Notes under the pieces: model-generated
What the model saw: the letters and a program-made list of their open reading frames with translations, nothing else
What the model was told of the DNA's origin: nothing
The model's database searches: none
Shown: positions 21,156 through 33,200 of the stretch, in pieces
Numbering within the stretch: position 1 is the stretch's first letter
Layout: each line of letters begins with the position of its first letter
Assembly (NCBI RefSeq): GCF_030253575.1
Contig: NC_080563.1
Span: 35,263,001 to 35,327,000 of the forward strand
Direction of reading: 5' to 3'
Length of the DNA: 64,000 nucleotides
DNA from: Rhododendron vialii
Taxonomy: Eukaryota > Streptophyta > Magnoliopsida > Ericales > Ericaceae
Made by a program: the position numbers and the translations under genes

Positions 21156-22886
21156 ATGGCACCAAAGACTAGGAATCAATTGCCAACAGATGGCAACAAT
21201 GACAATAATTCTGCCAACACTAATGGTGGAAGTGATGCAAATGGAGTCAATACTGGGAATCCAGACCAGAGAAGTCCAAAAGTAGGCCAACCAATTGGTC
21301 TAGAAAGTGAGTCAAGTGATTTGGTCCAAAAACTTGCAAGAGTTTTAAATGATCCAGAAAGTGAAGTAGCCAAAACTTTGATGGCTATGTTTAAGGCAGT
21401 AGTGGTACAAAATCAACCAACGGTGGAAGTCCCAGTTAACGTACACGTTAACCCTGGACAGACCAGTGGATATGCTAATCGAAGTACTGAAATACCTTCT
21501 ACGCAGGTATTTGAAAATCCAACTTTTGAAACTATTTTTACTGGTATGAATAGAGTCCCAAATAATGTTAGCAATGGTCAAAATCAGAGCTTTTATCAAA
21601 GTATACCAACCACTGTCCCTATGGGAACAGAGACTGGGAACATTGGAAATAATGCCCATGGAGGGCAAAATGTGTATGCAAATATTTTTAGGAATGATAA
21701 TAGGAATATTCCAGGTATGGCTAATGGTGATCCAAATCTTTATGGGTATGATCCACCAAACGTAAGAAGACAAGATTATCCATATGGATATGATATTAGG
21801 CCTGAAACCCTTGTTCCTCCAAATCAAACTGGAAGAATTCAAGAGCCTTATTTAAGGGCTCAACTCACGAATATTATGCAAGACATGTATGGCCCTGGAT
21901 TACGGAGAATCGAAAAACCTATGTTTAGAAAACCATATCCAAATTGGGTTGATAATGTGCCTTTTCCTAGGCATTATAGAATCCCAGATTTAGTTCTTTT
22001 CAATGGAGAGGAAAATCAATCAACTATAGAGCATGTTGGGAGATTTTGCCTGGAAATAGGCGAAACGGATTTGGATGAGGCTCTGAAATTAAAATTGTTT
22101 CCTCATTCTCTTACTAGAACTGCTTTTTCTTGGTTTATTAACTTGCCTCCAAATTCTGTTCATTCGTGGAGGGAAATGGAAGAACAGTTCCATACTCAAT
22201 TCTTTAGGCATGCACCAGAAATTTCAGTAGCAGACTTGGCTAAAATCAAACAAAAGCCTTCAGAGTCAGTTGAACAATATATGAACAGATTCAAAAAGAT
22301 TAGGAATCAGTGTCATTTTTACATTCCTGAATCTGAAATAGTGAAGATAGCCCAGGAAGGGCTAGATTATGATTTTAAGAAACATTTTACTGGAACAGAA
22401 TTCAGAGATTTATTTGATTTTACTTCCAAAACCATAGGATATGAGGCTATTCTTATGGAAGGGGAATACAGGAAAAGCAAATCACTGGGTACATATTACC
22501 AAGATATAGAAGGAGATGTGGAGGTTGATGTTGCCCAAGTAATTGGAAAAGCACCAATTGTTTGTGATACTTTAACAAAGGCTGAGAAACCTGTGAATAT
22601 GCCCTCATCACATCCGAATAGGAGAAATCAAGCAAATTTTAGACAATACTCATTTGATTTGTCTAAAGCTGATCAACTTTTTGATGAACTAATTAATCAA
22701 AAATTCTTAACTTTATCACCAGGGCATATGATTCCTCCTGAAAAGGATAGAAAAGGAAAAGAGTACTGTAAGTGGCATAATTTTTTTAGACACCATACTA
22801 ACAATTGTGTTACATTTCGAAATTGTGTGCAAGACCTAATCCAGAAGGGCCTGTTACAGTGTATGCAAAGGGAAACAAAGCGGTGA
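21156..22886 (+). CDS. gag: gag polyprotein of the Tat-type element
   Basis: 576 residues from ATG 21156. An N-terminal Asn/Gly-rich low-complexity stretch of about 200 residues precedes the retrotransposon gag (capsid) region around residues 270-400 (FSWFINLPPNSVHSWREM, then FFRHAPEISVADLAKIKQ). Near the C terminus CKWHNFFRHHTNNC forms a CX2HX4-5HX4C zinc-knuckle-like motif at about residues 535-548. Gag packages the element RNA into virus-like particles. The start is the first ATG, 46 bp after the 5' LTR. The frame stops at 22886, while the frame that continues into protease overlaps it from 22805, a -1 relation. No in-frame slippery heptamer was seen, so this is more likely a mutation than programmed shifting. 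Confidence 0.85.
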   Translation: MAPKTRNQLPTDGNNDNNSANTNGGSDANGVNTGNPDQRSPKVGQPIGLESESSDLVQKLARVLNDPESEVAKTLMAMFKAVVVQNQPTVEVPVNVHVNPGQTSGYANRSTEIPSTQVFENPTFETIFTGMNRVPNNVSNGQNQSFYQSIPTTVPMGTETGNIGNNAHGGQNVYANIFRNDNRNIPGMANGDPNLYGYDPPNVRRQDYPYGYDIRPETLVPPNQTGRIQEPYLRAQLTNIMQDMYGPGLRRIEKPMFRKPYPNWVDNVPFPRHYRIPDLVLFNGEENQSTIEHVGRFCLEIGETDLDEALKLKLFPHSLTRTAFSWFINLPPNSVHSWREMEEQFHTQFFRHAPEISVADLAKIKQKPSESVEQYMNRFKKIRNQCHFYIPESEIVKIAQEGLDYDFKKHFTGTEFRDLFDFTSKTIGYEAILMEGEYRKSKSLGTYYQDIEGDVEVDVAQVIGKAPIVCDTLTKAEKPVNMPSSHPNRRNQANFRQYSFDLSKADQLFDELINQKFLTLSPGHMIPPEKDRKGKEYCKWHNFFRHHTNNCVTFRNCVQDLIQKGLLQCMQRETKR

Positions 22887-24856
22887 TGGGTATTGATATT
22901 GATCCTTTTCCTTTGGTAGAAGTTAATATGGCAACAGCTAGATTGAAGAAAGGAAAAATGGCATCTCAAATTGAAAGAAGGATTCACGAAGAAGAAGAAA
23001 TTATGGAAGAAGAAGTTCAAGTGAGACAGAAATTTGAGAATTACTTTTGTTTAAGGTGTGATGAGGAGATCAAAAAGGGAGAAGAAGTAATTGCAGAAAA
23101 AGAGTACAATGGTACCTATGCTAAAGGTTCCATTAGGTTCAACACTATGGGAAGTAGTGATTTGCAGATTTATGTAGGCCCAAAGTTGATTTTTGAAGGT
23201 GAAGATCCTGGAATTTTTATACCCTCTGAATCACTCAAATGGTATGGGGAAGATGATGGACCATTCTTGTTTAAAGGATATCCTGTGATTCCAGCACTAC
23301 CTGGGAAGCCAGATGCAAGCTTAATATACCCACCTTCATTTATGAATGGAAGGGGAAGAGGATTTTACCCAAGAGGTGTAAGATCAAGAGGAAGAACGCC
23401 TTTTGTCAGGGGTGGATACCAAGGAAGGATGGTGATTCCACCAAATATCGAACATCATGGGTGGGACACGGTGAGACATCCTAAATTCCCAAGTGTAAGG
23501 GAATTTGAGCCCATTACCAACACTCAGAAAAGGAGGTTACAAAGGAAGATTTCAGAAAGAGAAAAAAGAGACCAACAGATAATGATGGACTCAACACAAT
23601 GGCCAGAAATAAAGGCCAGATCAGCCCCTATGGTTTGGACTAGAGAATCAACTATGCCAGTTTCAGCAATACCTAAACAGAAAGCAAAGGAGGTAGAAAA
23701 ACTTGGGGGGCAAACAAGCAAACCAACCATTACTCAAAGGCTTGGGGGGCAAAGCTCAAGTTCTTCCCCTGCTCTGTCGATTAAGGAGCAAAAGGCAGAA
23801 TTCAAGAAGAGCTTAAAGAAGAAAATGGAAGAGTTTCAACAAGTATTGTTAGAAGATGATGAAGATGATGATCTGTTGTCAGTTAGCAGTTCGGATATGA
23901 TGAAGGAAGATTTCAAAGATGACAAGAATGAAGTAGACTCTCAAAAGTCTACTACTTTTGGTCAAGCACTGGATACAATCCAATTCGGGTCAGTTTCCCC
24001 TACTAGAATTCATTGCAATATGATGTTAGTTTTGCCAAAAACTTTTCAGGCAAAACCTAATCAGCCCACAAGTTTAGAAGGGGATGTTGAAGACAAAACA
24101 GATGCTATAGTGAAGATAAACAAGCAGGAAGAAGATTTTAAAAAGAAGTCTATTCAAATTAAGAAAGATGCAAAAGGAAAAGATGTGGTTATCTTGAGAG
24201 CTCCTGAAAATGCCTTGGTCAGGCATTTAAAGCCATTATATATTATGGTTCATATTAATGGGCAACCTATTAATAAGGTTTTGATTGATAATGGAGCTAT
24301 AGTAAACATCTTGCTTTCGAAAATGATGAAGACTTTGAACAAAAATGAGTCAGATCTAATCCCAATAGAAGTGACAGTTGGAAATTTTGCAGGAGGATGT
24401 TCACCTGCTAAAGGTGTGATTTCTTTGCAATTACAAATTGGAAACAGAAAGATGAACACCACTTTCTTTGTTATTGATTCTTCATCCAATTATAATGCCT
24501 TGTTAGGCAGAGATTGGATTCACATAAACGGGTGTGTTCCCTCTTCTTTACATCAGGCATTAATATTTCTGAAGCAAGGAGAGGATGAAGATATCGATGG
24601 AATGGAAATTTTCTGGGCAGACAGGCATCCATTTAAAGCAGATACCAACAACGTGGAAGCAGGTCTATATGATGAAGACTTATGGCCAGTCAAGGTAGAG
24701 GGTTCAGAAATGAAATCGATAGGGATAAGCATTACTGAAAGTCAATTCCTTAAATACATTACAGATGGTTTTAAGGAAATAAGTGGAGATTTTGTTAGAC
24801 CTAACATGATTTTGAGGTCTAGTGGTTCTAAATCAAAAGTTTTCCATGATCAGTAA
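22805..24856 (+). pseudogene. pol part 1: gag-pol linker and aspartic protease
   Basis: An open frame of 683 codons in the -1 frame relative to gag. The first half is a charged linker with an Arg/Gly-rich patch (GRGRGFYPRGVRSRGR). The retropepsin-like protease lies around residues 465-590: the active-site loop appears as VLIDNGAIVNIL, with Asp kept and Asn at the place usually held by Ser/Thr/Gly, and the flap-distal ALLGRDWIH follows. The protease would cleave the polyprotein. The frame ends at 24856 while the reverse-transcriptase frame overlaps it from 24822. A protease/RT frame boundary at this place also occurs in Ogre elements, where splicing joins the parts. I saw no convincing intron here, so I treat it as a frameshift. 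Confidence 0.75.
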
Positions 24857-26453
24857 CAATATGAGCCATGTGAATAAAGAGTTAGCTACGTTAAAAGCTA
24901 CTTTTAAGAGGTTATTTTCTTTCATTGTGTCTAGGAAATTAGAGGCTGATGAGCCTATTTCTTGTAATTGGGCAAACTGTGTAGTCGATGATAGTCCTTT
25001 GACTGTTAAGGAACTGACTATGGAAGATCTTAAGGCTGCTCCTGCTAAACTTGATGATAGTAAAGTAGAAGTAAAAGATCCATTAGAGGATTTTAATGTA
25101 GGAACAGAGGAAGATCCTAGAATTCTTCATGTATGTGCTGCTTTACCTGATGAAATGAAGAATCGTTTGAAGTATTTGTTGTATGAATTCAAAGATTGTT
25201 TTGCTTAGGATTATCCTGATATGCCTGGTTTGAATAGATCACTGGTTGAACATAAAATTCCTATTAAAGAGGACTTTGTTCCATATCAACAAATTCCAAG
25301 ACAGATGACACCTGAAGTCCAAAAAGAAGTAAAGAAAGAAATGGAACGATTGTTTAAGGCCAAATTTATTAGGCCTGTTAAATATGTTGAATGGATTTCA
25401 AATATTGTTCCTGTAATTAAGAAAAATGGTAAGGTGAGAATATGCATTGATTTTAGAAATTTGAACACAGCATCACCAAAAGATGAGTACCACATGCCTG
25501 TTGTAGACCATTTAGTGGATGCAACTGCAGGCCATCGATTTCTTTCTTTTACGGATGGTTATTCTGGATATAACCAAATATTCATTGCAAAAGAAGATAC
25601 ACACAAAACTGCATTTAGATGTCCAGGATATATTGGGTTGTTTGAATGGATTGTTATGGCATTTAGATTAAAAAATGCAGGAGCAACTTATCAAAGAACA
25701 ATGAATGTGATTTTTCATGACCTAATAGGGAGGTTTATGGAAGTTTACATTGATGACATAGTAGTAAAATCATATACATTTGATGAGCATATAGATTACT
25801 TAAGGCAAGTTTTGATGAGAATGAGAAAATACAAGTTGAGAATGAATGCAATGAAATGCGCTTTTGGAGTTACTGCTGGAAATTTCTTGGGATTTCTGGT
25901 TCATAAGAAAGGGATTAAAGTTGTTAAAGATAAGGCTAAAGCTATAATAGAAGCACAGCCTCCAACAAGTAAACAAGAACTCCAACAGTTTTTAGGACAG
26001 GTAAATTTTCTTAGGAGATTTATCTCCAATCTATCTGGAAAAACTCTTGCTTTTTCCCCACTCTTAAAGTTAAAATCTCAGAAAGATTTTAAATGGGAAG
26101 GAGAACATCAGAAGGCATTTAAGTTGTTAAAGCAATCATTGGTAAGGCCTCCTGTTTTGATGCCACCAATAAATGGAAAACCTTTAAAATTATACATCTC
26201 AGCAGGACACCAGTCGATTGGTTGTCTTTTGGCTCAAGAGAATGAAAATGGTCATGAACAAGCCATTTATTATCTTAGTAGGAGATTAAATGAATGTGAG
26301 ATAAAATACAAGCCTATTGAGAAGCTATGCTTGACATTATACTTTTCTGCCACCAAGCTAAGATGTTACATGTTACCATCGACGGTACATGTGATTGCAC
26401 AAACGGACATCATTAAATATATGTTAACAAGGCCCATATTAAGAGGTAAATAA
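24822..26453 (+). pseudogene. pol part 2: reverse transcriptase and first RNase H
   Basis: One frame interrupted by TAG at 25206-25208, just before DYPDMPGLNRSLVEHKIP, and ended by TAA at 26451-26453. RT motifs are clear: VRICIDFRNLN, then FTDGYSGYNQIFIA, and the catalytic box MEVYIDDIVVKS at about 25738-25773. The connection/RNase H region follows (LKLYISAGHQSIGCLLAQE and IYYLSRRLNECEIKY). RT copies the element RNA into DNA; RNase H removes the RNA strand. Both stops lie inside regions where the family is continuous, so this copy cannot make a full enzyme. Confidence 0.85.
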
Positions 26454-26495
26454 GGAAAATGGTTATTATCCTTAATAGAGTATGATTTACAATAC

Positions 26496-28376
26496 GTGCC
26501 TCAAAAGGTAGTAAAAGGGCAAGCCTTGGCTGACTTTGTAGCTAATCATCCTAACATGTTAATGGAAAAGGATGAATTTGAGATACATATGATTGAAGTA
26601 AAACCATGGAAATTGTCATTTGATGGCTCTAAAACCGACAGAGGGGTTGGAGCAGGTGTAGTTCTTACATCTCCAAAAGGGGAATTCTTGCAGTTTTCTT
26701 TTCAGTTAGATGAAAACAGAATTTTGACCAACAATCAAGCTGAGTATGAAGCTTTAATTATTGGTTTGGAAATTGCAAAAGAATTGAATATTAGGTATTT
26801 GAATGTTGCAGGGGATTCACAGTTGGTGATTCGACAGATAACAGAGGAATATAAGTGCAATCATCCCTTATTAGAATTACAACTGCAGAAAGTTAAACTT
26901 CTTGTAGAATATTTTGATGAAGTGCATTTGCAATATGTCTATAGATTAGAAAATAGTGAAGCCAACCAGATGGCACAAATTGCTTCTGGAATTAGGATCC
27001 CAGAAGGACAGAATGAAAAGTTAATAAAGGTCCAGAAAAGATTCTTGCCTTTCTCTATTGAAAGAGATAGCAATGATTTTGACATTATGGAAATAAGTTT
27101 AGTTGATGATTGGAGGGTTCCAATAAGGAAATTCTTAGAGAACCCAAAGGAGAAAACATACATAAATATAAACCAAAGGGCCATTAATTATGTTATAGTG
27201 GGCAATGATCTATTTAGAAAATCTTCAGATAAGGTGTTATTGCTGTGTATTGATAAATCCCAAGCAATGACAGTTATGGGAGAAGTTCATGAGGGAACTT
27301 ATGGTTCTCATCAGTTTGGAGAAAAAATGAAATGGTTACTTAAAAGATATGGCTATTATTGGCCAATAATAAGGAAAGATTGCATCTCTTATGCCAAGGG
27401 GTGTCAAAAATGTCAACAATATGGACCCATTCAAAGGGTTCCAGCTTTTCCTTTACAATCAATTGTTAAACCATGGCCTTTCAGGGCATGGGCAATTGAT
27501 ATGATTGGAGAAATAATTCCTCACTCTTCTCAACAACATGAGTACATAATGGTAGCTACAGATTATTTTACGAAATGGACAGAAGCCACCCCATTGAAGA
27601 GTGTGGCACAGAAACAAGTTATTGAGTTCATTGAAGAGCATATTTTCTGTCGATTTGGTATTCCTGAGACGATCACAGTTGACCAAGCATCTGTGTTCAA
27701 TGGTCACGAAGTAATGACTTATGTTAACTCATATGGGGTTAAAATCTTGAATTCTTCTCCTTATTATGCCCAAGCAAATGGGCAGGTGGAATCTACAAAC
27801 AAAATTATCAAGAATACTTTATCTAAAATGATAATTGACAATCCAAGGGAAGGGCATAATTTACTGCCAAAAGTGTTATGGGCCTATAGGACTTCAAAAA
27901 GGGAAAGCACCAGAGCTACACCATATGAGTTAGTATATGGCCAAGCTGCAGTATTACCCGTCGAAGTTAATATTACATCCCACAGAGTGGCTAGACATTA
28001 CGGCCCAAGTGATGTGGATTTTGAGGAAGCAATATATCAAGAGTTGGATGGACTGGAAGAATCCAGAATAGATGCTTTAAATAATATACAAGCACAAAAG
28101 AAAAATCTAGAAAGAGTTTATAATAAAAAGATCCATGAAAAATCATTTGCAGAAGGCGATTTGGTTTGGAAGGCAATTTTGCCTTTAGATAAGAAAAAGA
28201 AAAGATATTTTGGTAAATGGTCTCCAAATTGGGAGGGGCCATTTCGTGTGTTAAGAGTTCTAAGAGGTGGTGCTTATCAGTTAGAATCTATTCTTGGAAG
28301 TGTTCACGAAAGAACAATCAATGGAAAGTATTTAAAGGCATATTTTCCATCCCCGTGGGAGTTAATCGACGGATGA
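26496..28376 (+). pseudogene. pol part 3: archaeal-type RNase H and integrase
   Basis: 626 codons in the same frame as the RT part, separated from it by the TAA at 26451. The second RNase H spans about residues 35-170 (LSFDGSKTDRGVGAGVV, NNQAEYEALIIGLEIA, VAGDSQLVIRQI); in its last motif the usual Asp position reads Asn (SEANQMA). Integrase follows: an HHCC zinc finger (HEGTYGSHQFG with CQKCQQYG), then the D,D,E core with D in WAIDMIGEI, D in VDQASVF and E in ANGQVESTNK, and a C-terminal GPFRVLRVLRGGAYQL segment. There is no chromodomain. Two RNase H domains are the hallmark of the Tat lineage. Confidence 0.85.
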
Positions 28377-28533
28377 AAACATAAATCGACGGATGGATAA
28401 ATAATTCAAACTTAAACAGATCATTGATAAAAGCCTATAAACTTAGGCTAAACTTTTCATTCAGAACAAAACAAGTTGCATTTCCTACTCACAAAAGGAA
28501 ATAAACATAAAATTTCCTATCTAGAAAGGAAAT
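28377..28533. other. spacer between integrase end and antisense gene end
   Basis: The pol frame (+) and the antisense gene (-) converge here with 157 bp between their stops. Two CGACGGAT motifs sit at 28368-28395, the reverse of the motif repeated in the LTRs. Confidence 0.6.
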
Positions 28534-29671
28534 TTAGGCATTGATAGGGTTCCCCTCAGCATCAATTCGAATAATTTCAAAATAATGTGGGAAACTCCAA
28601 GTAACAAAAACATGAAATTTGTCCCAAGCATAAGTCAGGAATGCATGTTCTTTGTCCCTAGCCATTGCCTCTGCATCCATCTTTATCTTTTTATCTACTA
28701 ATGGCCTCATAGCCATTACACTCTTTTCAGCTTGAACCAAGAGATGGGCCTTTTTGTGATTTTTCTTCCGAAGCCAGTTCTGATGTTTCTTCAACAGAGC
28801 TTTTGAGGAATTCGGTGGCAGTTCCCAATTGGAATGATTTAGGTCCAACACTTTGTTATGAAGTTTAACCACTTTGTTGTGTTGAACTTCATAATCAACC
28901 CAAAAAGGGTCATAGAAGGCAGCAGTGCTAGTCTTCATCCAAAGCCTTATAAGAGGCAGTGCAGTTTTAAACCCATGAAGATGGGTAGTAATGAGGCTGC
29001 TCTCATAAAATTGAAGGGTTTCACATGCCCATAAGAAGTTCAAATGAGGGACATGTTCTTCCAGAATGTGAATATCCAAAAAGGGAAAAGCAGCCAATAG
29101 CTCTTTGGCTGTAGTTTCGTCAAAATCCCTATAAATCGAATACCCTACATGGGCTTGAGACAGTGGGGGGTTATACCTCAAATTCTCTAACTCTTGAAAC
29201 CAATCAGGGTTTTCAGGGAGGGGAGAGATGTCAGGTTGGTCATCAGAAAAGCCAACAGGAAAAAATGGCTTTCTTACCATTTCTTTCCAATAAGCTTGTT
29301 GATTTTTGGCTTTCTGGAAAAAGGGATTCGTGATTCTCCAAGCTTGGCTTACCACCTGCCTCTGCCAGTTGAAATGGCATTGGCCTATATGGCATGGAAA
29401 GTAATGAATCCAGTAGCATTGCCTGTGGTTCCTCTTTGACCCAGGGAAATTGATAACTGACTTTGACGTGTGAACGTCGAACACTTGAATTGGGATACAG
29501 AGGAGGATCCTCCATTCTGACGATTACCCTTTCAGTGGGTGAGTTGATACCCCAACTGGATAGGGGGTTAGAAGGCAAAGGATCATCCCAGCCAGAGATG
29601 GCTGTGGTTGGAAAAAGTGGTCGATCGGCGGAGTCAAGAGAAAACGAGGGGGTGTTTAGATCAGTGTCCAT
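28534..29671 (-). CDS. antisense gene 2 of the retrotransposon, unknown function, one frameshift
   Basis: Two overlapping frames form one protein-like reading: frame one from ATG 29671 (MDTDLNTPSFSLDSADRPLF) to about 29355, then frame two (AWRITNPFFQKAKNQQAYWK) to the stop at 28534. I place one frameshift near 29350-29360; a canonical intron of workable size does not explain it. A TATA box (TTATAAAT on minus, 29741-29746) lies about 70 bp upstream of the chosen ATG, which rules out the in-frame ATG at 29740 next to the TATA. The product would be about 380 residues: a Ser/Pro-rich N terminus, a hydrophobic/aromatic middle and a Lys-rich basic stretch (HQNWLRKKNHKKAHLLVQAE). I recognise no domain. 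It lies downstream of the PMD gene on the same strand. Confidence 0.6.
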
Positions 29672-29740
29672 TTGACTATTAAACTGAGAAGTCAATTGAA
29701 AATACAAAGATCGATGTGCAAGCATCCCATAAGATTCCAA

Positions 29741-29746
29741 TTTATA
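29741..29746 (-). promoter_or_regulatory. TATA-like box of antisense gene 2
   Basis: TATAAA on the minus strand in the context CTTTATAAATTGG, 70 bp before the ATG at 29671; predicted transcription start near 29715. Confidence 0.5.
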
Positions 29747-30261
29747 AAGAAGGGATTAGCAACGGTTCAGTTTCTGGGCAGTTAATCAAAGCAGTTATTA
29801 CGCACGATAATCTCCACTAACAGGGAGTGGAGAAGGAGACGGTTGGTGTTTCCCATGGGATGCCATTGGTTTGGTTTATCCCATCGATAAAGAAGGAAAT
29901 AATTAGCCACGATTTATATCCATTACCAAGGAACGGATTAATTGGTTAAATGGTTTAATGATTTCCTGTGAATTGACCCTGTCAGTTGGGTTTGTTTCAA
30001 ACATAAATGAAGTTAGCAAGCAGGGGTTGGTTTGCCCTATCGATTCTGGACAAAAATCGTTTAGAAATTCGGATAATTGTGAGAAATGCAAAAATAACCT
30101 ACCCAGAATTAATACAGTTGTTTTAATACAAGAGCTATAAAAGCCTGAAAACAAGGCTAAACAGTGCAGGAAAATAAAGATTACAACTAATAAGATGCTT
30201 GAAACATTGAGGCCAAAATGATAGTTGTAATACACAGAGATAGTTGTAATACACAGAGTAA
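29747..30261. other. spacer between the two antisense genes
   Basis: AT-rich; would hold the 3' UTR of the PMD gene and the promoter of antisense gene 2. Near 30226-30260 the phrase ATAGTTGTAATACACAGAG is directly repeated. No other feature. Confidence 0.5.
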
Positions 30262-33200
30262 TTATTGGTTCCTGAGTTTAGCTTCCAAGAACAACTGGGA
30301 GAAATAACTCCACTTGCTGTTAGTAGCATTGTATTTTTCTTGATATTTCAAAAAATCAGTGTTGGCCATAGTAATGATGGCCTTAGTGCTCTGCTCATCA
30401 CAGGAAATTTTGGATAGTTCTTGACTGATCAACTCCTTTCGTGCTAGTAAAATCTTTTGTTGATCATCAAGTTGATTCAAACGGGCAAGGAGGGCAGCCT
30501 TCTCATCTTCAATCTGCTGTAATTCATCTTTCAGCTGATGTATATTGTTCCCCATTGTGTCCAAATTGGTTGAAATGGCTACAAATTGATTGAGGGTATC
30601 CTGCTTGCTTTTCATCTCTTTCTGACAGTAGGCTGCTACTGTCAAACTCTCATGCACAATTATGCCAAATTCTTCAAGCTTAATTTGCTCAGACAGTGGG
30701 AAAACTTTCTTGGATATCAGACGGTTCATACAACCAGTAAAAGCTGCAGAATGATCAGTGGCAATTTCCAACAGTGGAAGTTCAAGTAGTTCAAAAAAGG
30801 TTTTCATCTCATCTTTCGTCTCCTCACTAAGCCCAGAGGATGGTGGAGAAGTCAGAGATTCAGAAAATTTAGAAATGGACTTTGAGTAGAACTCAGAATA
30901 TTTCTTGGTCCTAGACAGCATAAGGTCCAAATCAGAATTTAGTGAATTGGGTGGCAATTCGGCATCAGCCCTATGGGCAGATGAAGGAGGAACCATTGGA
31001 GTAGTAGGGTTGATGATCATTTCTGGGGTATGGATTTCCCTTTCAACCTGCTATAGCTCTAAGAATTCAGTAGCCTCAACCAATGGTTCCATAGGCTCTG
31101 ATGCCATTTCTCCTTGAGCAGGAGAATGAATCTCTGGTTGCTCAAACCCAATAGTCTCTGGTTCTACAAGGGGATCAACTCCCAGGGTCATAGGAGAAGT
31201 AGGCACTGAACTTAAGATGAGTTTAGTAATTGGATCAAATATTTGAGCCTCTGAAAAGGTTGATTCGTGGCCCATGTCAGAAATTTTGACACCTTCGTCT
31301 GAAATTGGTGCTGGACATAATGAAGGAAAGAGGGGTATTAAAAAAATTGATTGTCAGAAAAGGAATTGACAGAGGTTAATAGATTTAAACTCAAACCTTC
31401 ATCCTTATTGCCTTCGTCATCTGAGTGAGGTGCCAGTTGCAGTCTCCTCCTTGTTTTCTAGATGTGGAAGAAAAGAAATGAATCAATAGAGGATTGGTGC
31501 ATGATATTGAAAGCCCACATTAGCAGAAATATGAGACTCTTACCCTTTTAAATGTCACCAGTGTTTCTGAATCTTCAGCTATTTCTGGCAAACTGGTCCG
31601 TCGATCAGGTAAGGTAAGACCTTTCATTGCATCCGCCATGAGTGGGGGATCTCGCAATGTACCTTGGGCTTGAAGAGTCCTATTTCTTTTCTTGGAGGGA
31701 AGTGAAACTTCGGGTTGCTTCCTTTTATCTTGACCTCTTGGGCCTCTTGGTTTTGGGACAGGAGCCTTTGTAGGAACTGAGATCATAAGAGATAGTTAAT
31801 AGTTAATAAGAATGAAATCTCAGGACTATAAAATAAAGAAAGATAATTTTATAAAGGAAAAAATATACCTGGTGAGGATTCTTCAGGATCAAGTCTCAAA
31901 AGACAGTTGCTCAGTTCTTTGTTGAAAATGGTGGGCTTGATGCAGTCCCAAAACAGTCTAAATTCTGAGGTGAGAGAAGGTTCGGCCACAAAACTCGCTA
32001 GTTGAAAACTGGCCTTAATACCTTGAAATTGTCCAATCAGTTCCGTAATTAGAGAAGTTTGGGTCACAACTGGTCTTGTTTTGGCTAAATCCTTGATCCT
32101 TGGATGAGTGTGAGGGACAGGGATCCCTTGTGACAAACCAAATTGTCTAGCACACTGATTTGGCATGTAGACTTCAAAACTGCAATTGGAAAAGCGTGTG
32201 GTTGATGGGGAGAATCCTATCGATAAGAATCTTGATATCAAAATGCCAGCCCAAAATTCATTGACCACTTGAGCTGGAACTAGAAATTTGAGGATAGGTT
32301 CTATCCTTCGTGATGCTGAGTATTGGCAGTTCTTAAATGGGAGCCAATTAGGGAAATATTCAAGAACAGGGCTACAAAAAGCTGTGAAGTATCTCTTAAA
32401 GGATGAGTCCTCATGTTTGGGTTCATGAGCTAAAAAGTATTCCGCGTAGCTCAAGCATTTTTCCCCATCTGTCCTCTTTGGAAAATAGCTTAAGGGCTTC
32501 AGAAATGGAAAATAGGCATATAGCCATGCTTGGAGAATCCAGAAAGGACCACCACAATTACTGGTAATTTTATTGTTGGTGAATGTCCACAACCCTTTAT
32601 ACAATGTCCCAAGTACAAAGGGAGCCAATGCAAGCTGTGCATCTTGAGCTAAGCAGATGGCCAAGCGGATATATTCCTTGGTGATCTTTAAGCCAGACAC
32701 ACATAGCACATATTTGTTGAGCCAATACAAGTAAAATGCTACTTTCTCAGTAAAGGATGGCTCTCTAAGATCAGAAGTACAAAAAAGGGATATAAAATGT
32801 GAATAACTCCATGAGTTATCAGCAGAGGCCTCAAACGGTGGATCACAAGGGCAATGATCCAAGGCAGCATTAACTTCTGCATCTATACTCGATAGGCCAG
32901 TCAGGTGAGCGATGTCTAAAACAGTGGGACTCATGAGGCCATATGGAAAAACAAAGGTGTTGGATGAAACAGACCAAAAACAAGCAGCAGCGGCAATCAA
33001 ATTAGGGTTAAAATCAAAGGCCTGTGTAGATAGGTCTATGGCTTCATAAATCCCCATAGCATGCCATGAGAGATGTAGGTATCCTCTCATACGATTAACC
33101 CACTTTACCCAAGATGGGAATACAGAGGGCCATGATCGGATTGTTCCCCTGGTATTCCAACTAGTACGATGGAGACCCGGGAGCGAGAGGAGTAAGGGTT

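Noticed and set aside
22850..22886. GGGAAAC at the end of gag as a -1 programmed frameshift site
   Set aside because: The heptamer is not in the phase required relative to the gag frame (codons read AGG GAA ACA), and no clear pseudoknot follows.
29300..29400. An intron joining the two frames of antisense gene 2
   Set aside because: A donor-like GGTAAGCC exists, but the only acceptor that restores the frame would give an intron of about 40 bp, too short for plants.
29243..29740. Start codon of antisense gene 2 at 29740
   Set aside because: It lies directly beside the TATA-like box (29741-29746), so it would be upstream of the transcript start; the ATG at 29671 fits better.
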